A stretch of DNA of 64,000 bases from Nitrospira sp. (GCA_016873435.1 VGXF01000003.1:62001-126000), one strand, 5' to 3'; shown: positions 1-8,406, counted from the first letter of the stretch. The notes: generated from the letters alone by a model not told the origin. Translations and numbers: made by a program.

Positions 1-1
1 G

Positions 2-637
2 CGCACGTTCGGGCTTATTCCGGCCGTGCCCCCGCCCCCGCCGGTCATCACGGCTGAGCCGACGCAGCGCGGCGAGCGGCGCGTGGAGGTGGAGTTCGAC
101 GCTGAGCCGATCGTGTTAATCGGCTGGCACAAGCCGGCGCTGAGCCATCCCGACGATTTCATTTTCGATGTCCTGGAATCGGTGCTAGCCGACGGCGTCA
201 CGTCCCGGCTCTACCATCGGCTCGTCCGCGAGAAGCGCGTGGCCACGGCCGTCAGCGCAGATGGCGGGTTCCCCGGCGTGATCGCGCCCAACCTCTTCAT
301 CGTCAGTGCGGTGCCGCTGGCGCCCCATACGACGGCCGAGATCGAAGCGGCGGTCTACGAGGAGATCGAACGGCTCAAAACCGAGCCGGTGGCGGCGAAG
401 GAACTGGAAAAGGTGCTGAACAATCTGGACGCCAACCTCGTGCGCGCGCTTCGCTCCAACGGTGGCCTCGCGGGGCAACTGGCCTATTTCCAGACGGTCG
501 CGAAGGACTGGCGCTACGTGCTCAAGGCGCGCGAGCGGATTGCCGCCGTGACACCGGCGGACATTCAGCGTACGGCAAAGACCTGGTTCACTAGGAACAA
601 CCGCACGGTGGCGACACTGGTCCGAACGAGAAAATGA
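2..637 (+). CDS. M16 family zinc metallopeptidase, C-terminal part (cut by window start)
   Basis: The frame is open from base 2, so the gene begins before the window; the GTG at 26 is an internal codon, preceded in frame by RTFGLIPA. What is visible is the C-terminal half of an M16 (pitrilysin/insulinase-like) peptidase: the proline-rich linker, the segment SRLYHRLVREKRVATAVSA that is typical of the second M16 domain, and a C-terminal helix ending in a basic tail. The zinc-binding HxxEH motif would lie in the missing N-terminal half. The stop codon overlaps the next gene, a second M16 protein, in an ATGA arrangement, so the two are probably translated together and form a heterodimer, as known for paired bacterial M16 proteins. 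The family call is firm; the substrate is unknown. Confidence 0.85.
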   Translation, partial: RTFGLIPAVPPPPPVITAEPTQRGERRVEVEFDAEPIVLIGWHKPALSHPDDFIFDVLESVLADGVTSRLYHRLVREKRVATAVSADGGFPGVIAPNLFIVSAVPLAPHTTAEIEAAVYEEIERLKTEPVAAKELEKVLNNLDANLVRALRSNGGLAGQLAYFQTVAKDWRYVLKARERIAAVTPADIQRTAKTWFTRNNRTVATLVRTRK

Positions 638-2226
638 TGCAAGATCAAGCCAGAACAATGAACGAAATAACAGGTACGGGCAGCATGAAGATGGAAACGC
701 TCACAACCGATAGTCGGGTCCGATGCGAACAGCGGCCGCCGACACATTCATCATTCGTCGTTCATGCGCCATCGTTCGGGCGCCGGTTTGTGCTCGCTGC
801 GTGGCTGAGCGCGGCGGTGATGATGACGGGCTGCGTCTTGCCGGCAGCTCAGGCGCCCGGTGACGGCGATCCGCGCACGATGCAGTTTGCCCCAGTGACT
901 TTCACGCCGCCGGAGCCTGAGCGCCTTGTCCTGGATAATGGCCTCGTCATCTATCTGCTGGAGGACCATGCGCTGCCGCTGGTCACGATCACAGCGACGA
1001 TCCGGACCGGTGCCTGGATGGACCCGTCCGATAAAATCGGCCTGGCAGGAATTGCCGGCGCGACGATGCGCACAGGCGGCACGAAAACCCTGTCCGCAGC
1101 CGCGCTGGATGAAGAGCTTGAGCACATGGCCGCGACGATCTCCACCGGCATCGGCACGGAGTCGGGCTCTGCGATGCTGGACGTGCTAGTCAAGGATCTG
1201 CCGCGTGGGGTGCGCCTCTTCGCTGATGTGCTGCAGGCGCCGGCCTTCGATCCGGCGCGGGTCGAACTGGCCAAACTCCAGACTATCGAGGGGATCCGCC
1301 GCCGCCAGGACCAGCCCCAGTCCATCGCCGGGCGCGAGTTCGCCAAGCTACTCTACGGATCGGACCATCCCTATGCGAGAGAAAGCACCGTCGCATCCGT
1401 CTCGAAAATCACCCGCGACGATCTGATCGCCTTCCACGCGAAGACCATCCATCCCAACGGCCTCATTCTGGGTGTCACGGGTGATTTTGACAAAACGGCG
1501 ATGCTCGTGCTGTTGAGAGAAATGTTCGGGAAATGGAAGCCGGGCAGTGTTTCGAACATCGCCTTCCCATCCCCAAGCGTAGACCCCGCGCGCGCTGATC
1601 AAACCGTCGTGCGGTTTGTCGGCAAGCGCACGTCACAGACGCATCTGCGTGTCGGGCATCTATCCATCAAAGAGGACGACCCCGACTATCCGGCGCTGGT
1701 CGTGCTCAATGATATTCTCGGTGGGAGCTCATTCCGCAGCCGCCTGTTTAACGATATCCGCACGAAGCGCGGGCTGGCCTACTCGGTCGGCAGCTCGTTG
1801 CGTATCGGCATGCGCGAGCGGGGCGTGTGGGCCATGCGGGCGGAAACGAAGGTGGAGTCCACGCAGGAAGCGATCGGCCGCTTTGCCGCTAACGTGGAGC
1901 GGCTGCGGACGGAGCCGGTAACCGATGAGGAGCTGGCCGAGGCTAAGGACGCCTTCGTGAACTCTTTTGTGTTTTCTTATTCGAGCGCCTCGGCAATTGT
2001 CGGCCGCCTCATCGCTCTGGAATACGACGGGCTGCCAAAGGATTTTCTCCAGCAGCTCCGCGACAAGGTGGTGCAGGCCACGAAGGACGATCTGCTGGCC
2101 GCGGGCCGGAGACACCTCCATCCTGAGCGGCTGCGTATTCTCGCCGTCGGGCCAGCCGAAAGCCTGGCCCGCGTCCTGTCCTCCTTTGGCGAGGCGAAGG
2201 AAATTTCGCTGTCGCCTGAGAGTTGA
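634..2226 (+). CDS. M16 family peptidase-like lipoprotein, probably the non-catalytic partner
   Basis: The product is an M16-fold protein of up to 530 residues. The N-terminal domain (LDNGLVIYLLEDHALPLV onward) lacks the HxxEH zinc motif: the expected place reads GLAGIAGATMRTGGT. The second domain keeps the substrate-binding region (FRSRLFNDIRTKRGLAYSVG). This is the pattern of the inactive subunit of a two-gene M16 peptidase, and the catalytic partner would be the gene just upstream, whose stop it overlaps. A hydrophobic stretch ending in MMTGC (Cys about 67) looks like a lipobox, so the protein is probably membrane anchored. The start is uncertain: 634 gives ATGA coupling, while ATGs at 658 and 685 are alternatives. 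The residues before the signal sequence are encoded partly by a heptamer-type repeat (745-779), so they may not be real protein. Confidence 0.85.
   Translation: MMQDQARTMNEITGTGSMKMETLTTDSRVRCEQRPPTHSSFVVHAPSFGRRFVLAAWLSAAVMMTGCVLPAAQAPGDGDPRTMQFAPVTFTPPEPERLVLDNGLVIYLLEDHALPLVTITATIRTGAWMDPSDKIGLAGIAGATMRTGGTKTLSAAALDEELEHMAATISTGIGTESGSAMLDVLVKDLPRGVRLFADVLQAPAFDPARVELAKLQTIEGIRRRQDQPQSIAGREFAKLLYGSDHPYARESTVASVSKITRDDLIAFHAKTIHPNGLILGVTGDFDKTAMLVLLREMFGKWKPGSVSNIAFPSPSVDPARADQTVVRFVGKRTSQTHLRVGHLSIKEDDPDYPALVVLNDILGGSSFRSRLFNDIRTKRGLAYSVGSSLRIGMRERGVWAMRAETKVESTQEAIGRFAANVERLRTEPVTDEELAEAKDAFVNSFVFSYSSASAIVGRLIALEYDGLPKDFLQQLRDKVVQATKDDLLAAGRRHLHPERLRILAVGPAESLARVLSSFGEAKEISLSPES
745..779. 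repeat. Degenerate heptamer-period repeat inside the predicted 5' end of the M16 lipoprotein gene
   Basis: Five consecutive 7-base units resemble CATTCGT: CATTCAT at 745, CATTCGT at 752, CGTTCAT at 759, and weaker units at 766 and 773. Similar units occur in the intergenic element at 16861-16904. Its place just before the lipoprotein signal suggests that the true translation start may lie downstream, or that the element was absorbed into the coding region. Confidence 0.5.
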
Positions 2227-2230
2227 CCCG

Positions 2231-2725
2231 GTGCAGATTACTATTGTGCAGGGCAGCATTCTTGACGCCAATGTGCAGGTGATCGTGAATGCGGGGAATA
2301 GTCTTGGCCTGATGGGCGGCGGGGTGGCCGGTGTGATCAAGCGCGCCGCCGGCGCCGAGGTCGAACGCGAGGCGGTGCAGAATTCGCCCATTCGCATCGG
2401 CAAGGCCGTGTTGACGTCCGGCGGCAAGACGAAATTCAAAGCCATCATTCATGCACCGACGATGGCGGAGCCGGGCCAGCGGATTCCCATCCAGAACGTC
2501 GTGTTTGCGACCAAGGCCGCGCTCCTGCTGGCGGACGAGAAGGGGATCGAATCCATTGCCATGCCCGGCATGGGGACGGGCGTGGGCGGCGTGGCGCCGG
2601 GCGATGCGGCTCGCGTGATGCTCGACATCGTGCAGGCCTTTCAGCCGCGCGCGCTCAAAACCGTCGTACTGGTGGACGTGGATCCGCAGATGATCGCGGC
2701 GTGGCGCGACGCCGCACACAAATAG
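2231..2725 (+). CDS. Macro-domain protein (ADP-ribose / O-acetyl-ADP-ribose binding or hydrolysis)
   Basis: A stand-alone macro domain of 164 residues. It starts VQITIVQGSILDANVQVIVN, followed by the glycine-rich loop GLMGGGVAGVI and, near the C-terminus, MPGMGTGVGG; these are the phosphate- and ribose-binding loops of macro domains. Known members bind ADP-ribose or deacetylate O-acetyl-ADP-ribose, or remove ADP-ribose from proteins; the sequence does not decide which. I chose the GTG at 2231, four bases after the upstream stop, because longer in-frame extensions only cover the preceding gene in another frame. It lies in a run of plus-strand genes and is followed closely by the HTH/metallo-hydrolase gene. 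Confidence 0.85.
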   Translation: MQITIVQGSILDANVQVIVNAGNSLGLMGGGVAGVIKRAAGAEVEREAVQNSPIRIGKAVLTSGGKTKFKAIIHAPTMAEPGQRIPIQNVVFATKAALLLADEKGIESIAMPGMGTGVGGVAPGDAARVMLDIVQAFQPRALKTVVLVDVDPQMIAAWRDAAHK

Positions 2726-2730
2726 TTGCC

Positions 2731-3567
2731 ATGCCGCTCGAAGACGATTTCTGCGACATCATCAAAAAAGCGCGCCGCGGGCACGGGCTCTCGGCCGGGG
2801 AGCTGGCGCAGGCCAGTGGCCTCTCCGCTGGGGATGTGACGATCCTGGAGCGCGCGGGGCGCCTGCCGGTTAAACAGGAAATCGAAGCGCTGGCCGCCGC
2901 GCTCCAGTTGCGCACAACGCCGCTGATGCAAATCGCGCTGGACCGCTGGATGCCGGCGCCACCGCGCGCCACGGGACCGGTCGAGACGGTCCTGGGCGAC
3001 CTCAACGGCTATGCAGTGAAGGGCTACGTCGTCTACGATGCGGGCGAGGCCGTTTTCGTGGATACGGCGTATAATGAAGAGGCCATGCTGGCCGTCTTGG
3101 ACCGACAGGCCCTCAAGCTGAAAGCCATCTGTTTGACGCACGGGCATTCGGATCATGCGAGTGGGCTGGACGTCCTGCTCCAACAGTATCGTGTCCCGGT
3201 CTATCTTGGGAAAGGCGACAAGCCGTTGCTCGACTGGATTCCTCCTACGGAGTTGATGAAACCGACCGAAGACGGCCAGATCATCAGCGTGGGGCGGCTG
3301 ACGATCCGGTTCGTCACGACGCCGGGCCACACGCCTGGCGGTATCTGTTACAAGGTGGAGGGGGCGGGTGCCGATCTCTGTTTCGTGGGCGACACGCTGT
3401 TTGCCGGGTCGATCGGCGGCTCAAACCCCGCCACGCTCTATCAGGCGCATCTCGAATCGGTCCGGACGCGCGTGCTGACGCTGCTGCCGGATACGATTTT
3501 GTTGCCCGGTCACGGACCGGCCACGACCGTCCGCGAGGAGCGGGCGCATAACCCGTTTGCGCAATGA
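2731..3567 (+). CDS. Fusion of an HTH domain with a metallo-beta-lactamase-fold hydrolase
   Basis: The product has 278 residues if it starts at the ATG at 2731; an in-frame start at 2701 would overlap the macro gene. Residues about 10-65 look like an XRE/Cro-type helix-turn-helix (LSAGELAQASGLSAGDVTIL). The rest is a metallo-beta-lactamase fold of the glyoxalase-II-like group, with the metal motif THGHSDHASG near residue 136, TPGHTPGG and GDTLFAGSIGG. Glyoxalase-II-like enzymes hydrolyse thioesters or similar substrates. An N-terminal HTH on this fold is unusual and may be a DNA-binding or protein-binding module. The gene follows the macro-domain gene by 5 bases, so they are likely co-transcribed. 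Confidence 0.85.
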   Translation: MPLEDDFCDIIKKARRGHGLSAGELAQASGLSAGDVTILERAGRLPVKQEIEALAAALQLRTTPLMQIALDRWMPAPPRATGPVETVLGDLNGYAVKGYVVYDAGEAVFVDTAYNEEAMLAVLDRQALKLKAICLTHGHSDHASGLDVLLQQYRVPVYLGKGDKPLLDWIPPTELMKPTEDGQIISVGRLTIRFVTTPGHTPGGICYKVEGAGADLCFVGDTLFAGSIGGSNPATLYQAHLESVRTRVLTLLPDTILLPGHGPATTVREERAHNPFAQ

Positions 3568-3575
3568 GCCAGGGG

Positions 3576-3638
3576 AATGGTTAATGGTTGATGTAGGGGC
3601 TCCTCCATTGCCCGCGAACTGTTCACCATCAACCAGGC
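3576..3638. repeat. Intergenic element with heptamer units and inverted arms
   Basis: The left arm carries AATGGTT twice in tandem (3576, 3583) followed by GATGTAG. The right arm contains the reverse complement, so that TGGTTGATG (3585-3593) pairs perfectly with CATCAACCA (3627-3635). The roughly 33-base spacer has no obvious unit. The element lies in the gap between the HTH/metallo-hydrolase gene and the M50 gene. Confidence 0.5.
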
Positions 3639-3651
3639 ATTTTGTGTGATT

Positions 3652-4647
3652 ATGGACGACGACCGGCAACAGCAGCTCTTTTCGAAACAACCGCCTGTCT
3701 ACGAGCGCGAGCTTGAGCCGCCTGAGCCGAAGCCGCTGCCGGTCCATCCGCTGTTGTTGTTGGACGAAGAAATCCGGAAACCCGGCTTCGCGGACTACGC
3801 CCTGCCCGCCGGGCTGTTTCTGCTCACAGCCCTCACCACGCTCTGGGCCGGGGCCTACCAGACCAACACGAATCCGTTCAAAGGCGCCTGGTCGTTTTTG
3901 ACGGAGAATCCCGCGGCACTGTGGGATGGCGTGCCTTTCGCGGCGACGCTGCTGGGCATTCTGGTGACGCACGAGTTCGGGCACTGGGTCCTCTCGCGGA
4001 TCCACGCCGTCCCGACGACGCTGCCACTGTTCATTCCCGGTCCGCCGCATTTCATCGGCACCTTCGGCGCGATCATCCACATGCGCGGTCCGATTTTGAA
4101 CCGCAAGGCGCTTTTCGATGTCGGTGTGGCCGGACCGATCGCAGGCTTCGTCGTGGCCGTCGCAGCGCTGGTCTACGGGATGCAGATGTCGCGCGTCGTG
4201 ATGGTGGAGTCCACCTACGGCATGCAACTGGGCGAGCCGCTGCTGCTGCAGTTAATTTCCTGGCTCGTGATCGGTCCGATCCCGGCGGGCTACGACGTGG
4301 TGCTGCATCCGGTGGCCTTTGCCGCTTGGTTCGGCCTGTTCGTCACGTCGCTCAATCTGATTCCCATTGGACAGTTGGATGGCGGCCACGTGGCCTATGC
4401 GCTCTGGGGCCGCCGCCAGCGGACCGTGGCGCTGGCGATGGTGCCCATCCTATTGGTGCTGGGCTTCGCCGGCTGGCCGGGCTGGATTCTCTGGGCCGGC
4501 ATGGCAAGCTTCTTGGGACTCGGCCACCCGCCCGTATTGGATCCGGAGACGGCGCTGGGTCGCACGCGCGTGGTGATCGGTTGGTGCGCGCTCCTCATCT
4601 TTGCCATCACGTTTTCCCCGTTTCCGTTCTTCTTTCCGAAATCATGA
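3652..4647 (+). CDS. Site-2 protease (M50) family intramembrane metalloprotease
   Basis: A polytopic membrane protein of 331 residues. The catalytic zinc motif THEFGHW sits near residue 107 and the second metal-ligand region [12 protein letters not shown] near residue 237, inside hydrophobic segments, as in S2P/RseP-like proteases. The cytoplasmic N-terminus is polar and proline-rich (about 50 residues). Between the motifs is [14 protein letters not shown], seen in the EGY1/S2P-like subgroup without a PDZ domain. Such enzymes cut within membranes to release regulators or degrade signal peptides; the substrate here is unknown. I preferred the ATG at 3652 over the GTG at 3646. Its stop overlaps the M20 remnant by four bases. 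Confidence 0.88.
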   Translation: MDDDRQQQLFSKQPPVYERELEPPEPKPLPVHPLLLLDEEIRKPGFADYALPAGLFLLTALTTLWAGAYQTNTNPFKGAWSFLTENPAALWDGVPFAATLLGILVTHEFGHWVLSRIHAVPTTLPLFIPGPPHFIGTFGAIIHMRGPILNRKALFDVGVAGPIAGFVVAVAALVYGMQMSRVVMVESTYGMQLGEPLLLQLISWLVIGPIPAGYDVVLHPVAFAAWFGLFVTSLNLIPIGQLDGGHVAYALWGRRQRTVALAMVPILLVLGFAGWPGWILWAGMASFLGLGHPPVLDPETALGRTRVVIGWCALLIFAITFSPFPFFFPKS

Positions 4648-4886
4648 TCTACCCAACATGTCGCGGGGAGCAGCCGGACGGCGTCGCTGAGGGTGCGCGC
4701 CGTGGCGGCTCGATCGGTGCGGTGGCGACGATGCAGCAGGAATGGAAGGCGCCGGTTCTCTTTTTGGGCCTGAGCCTGCTGGAGCACGGCTATCACGCGC
4801 CCAACGAATATTCCGACTGGGGCCAGGCCTCGGGCGGGATAAACTCGGTTGCCGCGTATTTTTTAGAACTCACAAAGCTGCACTGA
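4644..4886 (+). pseudogene. 3' remnant of an M20 family peptidase gene
   Basis: Eighty codons are open, starting with an ATG that overlaps the M50 stop (ATGA). The translation matches only the extreme C-terminus of M20 dipeptidases and deacetylases: a GGSIGAV segment, a strand-loop [19 protein letters not shown] with the conserved HAPNE (its His is a substrate or metal ligand in the family), and a closing helix. Complete M20 enzymes have about 400-480 residues, and no matching upstream part is visible in any frame because the M50 gene occupies that space. It is therefore a truncated relic, unless the fragment is still translated by coupling. It stops four bases before the convergent next gene. 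Confidence 0.6.
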
Positions 4887-4889
4887 GCG

Positions 4890-6533
4890 TTATTTGTCCG
4901 TGAGCAGCGGCGCAAAAATCGGGTCCGCGTCTAGTACCATCTTCAACGATTCCGGACTCAATAGAAATTTCCACGATTCGGCTGAGGCGCCGCGCAGAGC
5001 GAGAAACAGTGTTCTCGCCTCCGTAAGCTTTTCCAACAGCTTCTGATTGTCCCGCTGCGGCATGAACAGCAGGCTGTAGGCCATCGTGTAGGTCGACACG
5101 AATTTATCGAGCGGCACATCGGTGAGTTGAAGGGCCTCCTCCGCTTCCTTGTAGGCCTGGAGGATGCCGGTGTCGCTGAACGTCCGGTTCCAGGCCACCT
5201 TGGCGATCCGCGACCAGGCCAGCTCGTTGAGCACGCGGGCCCTGACGGCGGTCCGCTGCGGAGGGATCTCCTTCAGCAGCGCCTCGTGCGTGGCGATTGC
5301 GATGAATTGATCAATGTTCCAGCGGTAGGCGCTGCCCAAGCGAAGCCGGTTTTCGAAATCCTGGGGGCGGATGGTTTCCAGTTGTTGCATGGCTGGCAGC
5401 AGGCGGTGAAGAAAATCGGCTGCGGAAGGCTGCGCCAGTCCGCCCATGTCCATGCCGAGCGACAGGTCCCAGCGCACCGTCTGGGCATAGGTGTTCCAAT
5501 AGAGCTCGTTGAAGATCATGAAGAGGGTCTGATCGCCCACTGGAATCCTGTGCGTGCGCGCCGCGATGTCGAGCAGCATGGTGTAGAGATCGTGGCTCAG
5601 CAGCGTCAGCGCCTCGGCCTGCGATGCATCAATGAGCAGCACGCGGTTGAGCATGGCCAGACGGTCGCGGAGCTCGGGAAACAGCGACGCGCGGGCAACG
5701 GCGGCGATCAGTACTCCGGGCGCGTCGTCCGCCTGCCACCAGCGCGCGGAGTCCTGTTCGTAGCCGGATCTCTCGGCCGCAAACGGCACGGTTTGCGCCG
5801 TGGCGGTGGCGTCTTTGACGGGAAGGTTCACGACGGCCACATCGGATGGAAAGCCCAGCTTCTTCAAATCGGAGAGCACGATCCATTTCAGCGTGACGCT
5901 CTTGAGCGCCTGACGCGGGCGGCGGGTCATGTCTGTCCACTGTTTTAAACCGGGCGCATGGGATGCCGGGGCGAGAAGAGGATCCTTGTAGCCTATGGAC
6001 AGCCGCACGAGCGTGGCTGGCGCGGCGAGGGTCGGGCCGCTGTCGCCGATTCGAAATGAGGCGGGAGGCAAACGGCGCTCGTCCAGTACGTCAATGAAAA
6101 GCCCGCCGCCCGGAGGAGAGAGCCCGAGCGCCTCCATGACGAAGACTGACGGCGTGTAGCGCGCGAAGTCCTCTGAGAAAAATACCAGCCGATCCTTGCC
6201 CGGCCACAGGACGTGCACGCCCTGATCAGTGTGCTGGATGACCGTGTCGTGCGCCCTGCCGATCGGTTCCCAGCAGGCAGTGTAGAGCGGGTCTGTATCG
6301 GGCGGGAATGTCTTGGCGCCCGCCGCGGCCAAGCGATACGAGCAGGCGAAGTCGAGTTTGGCGACCGCCGTCTGGTCACCGGCTGCCAGCGCGGACGTGA
6401 ACTGTTGCGCCGTTTCAACAGCTGGTGACGGCTTGAGCGGCCCTTTCTTTTTCGTCGGCGCGGCCTCGGCCGGGCTGGGGCCCGCTGTCAGGGCGGCTGC
6501 AAGCCCAATTAGTAGGACGAGCGCGTGGCGCAA
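4890..6533 (-). CDS. Secreted protein of unknown function
   Basis: The product has 547 residues with a clear signal peptide (RHALVLLIGLAAALTAG, probable cut after AEA) and then a Lys/Pro-rich linker. The mature part is rich in Ala, Leu and aromatic residues, with helical stretches in the C-terminal third, where it could form TPR-like helices (for example LNELAWSRIAKVAWN). I do not recognise a family. The only start that keeps the signal peptide is a TTG at 6533, with no convincing ribosome-binding site, so the start is tentative. The gene is convergent with the M50/M20 region and ends four bases from it. Confidence 0.75.
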   Translation of the reverse strand: MRHALVLLIGLAAALTAGPSPAEAAPTKKKGPLKPSPAVETAQQFTSALAAGDQTAVAKLDFACSYRLAAAGAKTFPPDTDPLYTACWEPIGRAHDTVIQHTDQGVHVLWPGKDRLVFFSEDFARYTPSVFVMEALGLSPPGGGLFIDVLDERRLPPASFRIGDSGPTLAAPATLVRLSIGYKDPLLAPASHAPGLKQWTDMTRRPRQALKSVTLKWIVLSDLKKLGFPSDVAVVNLPVKDATATAQTVPFAAERSGYEQDSARWWQADDAPGVLIAAVARASLFPELRDRLAMLNRVLLIDASQAEALTLLSHDLYTMLLDIAARTHRIPVGDQTLFMIFNELYWNTYAQTVRWDLSLGMDMGGLAQPSAADFLHRLLPAMQQLETIRPQDFENRLRLGSAYRWNIDQFIAIATHEALLKEIPPQRTAVRARVLNELAWSRIAKVAWNRTFSDTGILQAYKEAEEALQLTDVPLDKFVSTYTMAYSLLFMPQRDNQKLLEKLTEARTLFLALRGASAESWKFLLSPESLKMVLDADPIFAPLLTDK

Positions 6534-6602
6534 GGAGGTGCCCCCAAATAAGAGCGCCGCACTGTAGCATGCCCGGCCCGGTCGGAAAAGGGCTTGGCAG
6601 TG

Positions 6603-6675
6603 CTCGTTATGCGCGAAGCGTGAAGCGCATACGAGGCAGGTGCGTGATCCGCGTCACAAGCGACGAGCGACGGTA
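6603..6675. repeat. Intergenic element with hairpin and heptamer units
   Basis: A hairpin is formed by 6603-6614 and 6625-6635 (CTCGTTATGCGC against GCGCATACGAG, one bulged base). It overlaps tandem heptamers GCGAAGC and GTGAAGC (6613-6626). Further on, CACAAGC and GACGAGC (6655-6668) are again spaced by seven. The 10-mer ACGAGCGACG at 6663-6672 recurs at 60192-60201, inside a similar element. It lies between two minus-strand genes. Confidence 0.5.
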
Positions 6676-6687
6676 GTTTTTCTGGGA

Positions 6688-7116
6688 CTACTCGACGACA
6701 AGGGTCGCGCGCATTTCGTGGCCCGGCATGTCGCAGATGAAGGGGAAATGGCTCGGACGATCAAGGACAAAACGGAGTTCCGCGTGGCCGTCCGGCGGAA
6801 TGATGATACGGCGAAAGCCGTCATCGCCGAATTCGGGTGCGCCATTCCCGCTGATGTTGAGATTCACACCGGAGAAGAGCGTGAAGGGCATGAAGACATG
6901 CAGCTCAGCGTCCTGATTCTGGAAGACGAGTTTGGTTTTGCGACCAGCGTGCACGGTGACCGTGTCAGGAAGAAACTGTCGGCCCCGTATGATCACAAGG
7001 ATTTCCTCCTCCTCCGCGAGCGGGGCGGCCTGTGCCGACGCGCCATCCCAGAGCGCGGCGGCCAGTGTGAACAGGAGTGCAAAGAACAGCCGGGTCACCA
7101 CAACTCCGTCCGTCAT
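6688..7116 (-). CDS. Secreted cupredoxin-like (type-1 copper) protein
   Basis: The product has 142 residues with an N-terminal signal peptide (VVVTRLFFALLFTLAAALW) and one cupredoxin domain. Candidate copper ligands are the His in AELHVFMPF and the C-terminal cluster FICDMPGHEM, which supplies Cys, His and Met in the C-x4-H-x2-M spacing of small periplasmic cupredoxins. It probably carries electrons or copper in the periplasm. I chose the ATG at 7116 because it places the signal peptide at the N-terminus; upstream codons in this frame are low-complexity. It is the last gene of a minus-strand group with a 71-residue protein and a di-haem peroxidase, to which it may donate electrons. Confidence 0.8.
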   Translation of the reverse strand: MTDGVVVTRLFFALLFTLAAALWDGASAQAAPLAEEEEILVIIRGRQFLPDTVTVHAGRKTKLVFQNQDAELHVFMPFTLFSGVNLNISGNGAPEFGDDGFRRIIIPPDGHAELRFVLDRPSHFPFICDMPGHEMRATLVVE

Positions 7117-7153
7117 TGTCTTGTTCGACCTGCGGGTGTCAGGCGTGGGAGCA

Positions 7154-7369
7154 TTATAGTCGGGCGGCCGCCGCGCGGATGCGGCTCTGCAAGTTCGTTT
7201 TCTCCGCGAAGGCCAGCCGAGCGACGTCAATTTTCTTGCACAGATTGATCGTCCGCATGAACGCCTGCGCGAACCGGGCCATGTGATCCACATGATCACG
7301 GTAGAGTTGGGTGAGCGCGGCGGCTGACTGTTTGTCAGCCGCCGCGCCATTGCCAGAGGAACGTGTCAC
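7154..7369 (-). CDS. Small hypothetical protein coupled to the cytochrome c peroxidase gene
   Basis: A 71-residue, mainly helical, basic protein with no signal peptide (QLYRDHVDHMARFAQAF near the middle). Its GTG start overlaps the TGA stop of the upstream peroxidase gene (GTGA), which supports translation by coupling. I recognise no domain. The cupredoxin gene follows after 37 bases. Because a minus-strand gene with a signal peptide lies on either side, it may act in the same redox process, but this is only context. Confidence 0.5.
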   Translation of the reverse strand: MTRSSGNGAAADKQSAAALTQLYRDHVDHMARFAQAFMRTINLCKKIDVARLAFAEKTNLQSRIRAAAARL

Positions 7370-8406
7370 GGGAGCTTTGGAAGGGTGACTGTCACCGGCT
7401 CGCCGCTGAGCGCCTTGAGAAATTCGACAAGGTCCGCCTTGTCTTCCTTCGTCAGGTTCAGTTTTTTCATGAGAGGGCTGAGATGGGGATTCGCCCCGCC
7501 GCCCTGATCCAGAAAGTCCACCACGGCTTCCAGCGTACCGAAAGCGCCATCGTGCATGTAGGGCGCGGTCTCGGCGATGCTGCGGAGCGTCGGCGTCTTG
7601 AAGGCTCCCTTGTCAACTTCTCGCTTCGTCACGTAGTAGCGGCCGAGATCCTCCTTCATCGGACCGACCTGCGGTACGCCAAGATTGTGGAACTGGTTGT
7701 CTGTGAAGTTTGGCCCGTTGTGGCAGAGCAGGCAGCGGCCCTTGCCTTTAAAGACCGCCATGCCGCGGATTGCCGACTCGGTCAGGGCACGTTTGTCGCC
7801 CGTGACATATTTGTCGAAGGCAGAGTTGGTCGAGAGGACCGTCCGCTCGTAGGCCGCAATCGCGTCGGCGATGCCCTGGAGGTTCACATCAGCCCCGAAG
7901 ACGGCGCGGAACTGCTTGCGATACCCCTTGATCTTGTTCAGCTTGGCGACGACGTTTTCGTGCGTTTCCCCCATCTCGGTCGGACTCTGGATCGGTCCGA
8001 TCGCCTGTTCCTCCAGAGAGCCCGCGCGGCCATCCCAAAACTGCAGATGGTTAAACGCCGTGTTGAACACGGTCGGCGACTGGCGTCCGCCGACGGCACC
8101 ACCGATGCCAATGGAGGTCTGTCGTGGATCGGCGAATCCAGTTGCAGGATTGTGACAGAAGGCGCAGGAAATCGCGCCGTTCCCGGACAGCCGCCCGTCA
8201 AAATAGAGTTGCTTGCCCAATTCTACCTTGGCCGTGTAGTTGAGATTGTTCGGTGGTACCGGCACAGCGGTCGGCAGGGGACCGATGTCCGGAACGGCCA
8301 CGCCCCCCACGAGGATCAAATCGTCGGCGTGCACGGGCTCCATCGCGCCGGCCACCGCCAGCACCACGCCGGCGAGCAGCCATGCGGTCGTGCGCACAGA
8401 GTTCAT
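7366..8406 (-). CDS. Di-haem cytochrome c peroxidase / MauG family protein
   Basis: The product has 346 residues with a signal peptide (TTAWLLAGVVLAVAGAM). Two haem-binding motifs are present: CAFCH (about residue 80) and CLLCH (about residue 225). Other family landmarks include GKQLYFDGRLSGNGAISC, GAVGGRQSPTVFN and YMHDGAFGTLEAVVDF. Bacterial cytochrome c peroxidases reduce hydrogen peroxide in the periplasm with electrons from cytochrome c or cupredoxins; MauG relatives instead oxidise protein side chains. A good ribosome-binding site (GAAAGGAGG) precedes the ATG at 8406. It heads the operon that continues with the 71-residue protein and the cupredoxin. Confidence 0.9.
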   Translation of the reverse strand: MNSVRTTAWLLAGVVLAVAGAMEPVHADDLILVGGVAVPDIGPLPTAVPVPPNNLNYTAKVELGKQLYFDGRLSGNGAISCAFCHNPATGFADPRQTSIGIGGAVGGRQSPTVFNTAFNHLQFWDGRAGSLEEQAIGPIQSPTEMGETHENVVAKLNKIKGYRKQFRAVFGADVNLQGIADAIAAYERTVLSTNSAFDKYVTGDKRALTESAIRGMAVFKGKGRCLLCHNGPNFTDNQFHNLGVPQVGPMKEDLGRYYVTKREVDKGAFKTPTLRSIAETAPYMHDGAFGTLEAVVDFLDQGGGANPHLSPLMKKLNLTKEDKADLVEFLKALSGEPVTVTLPKLP

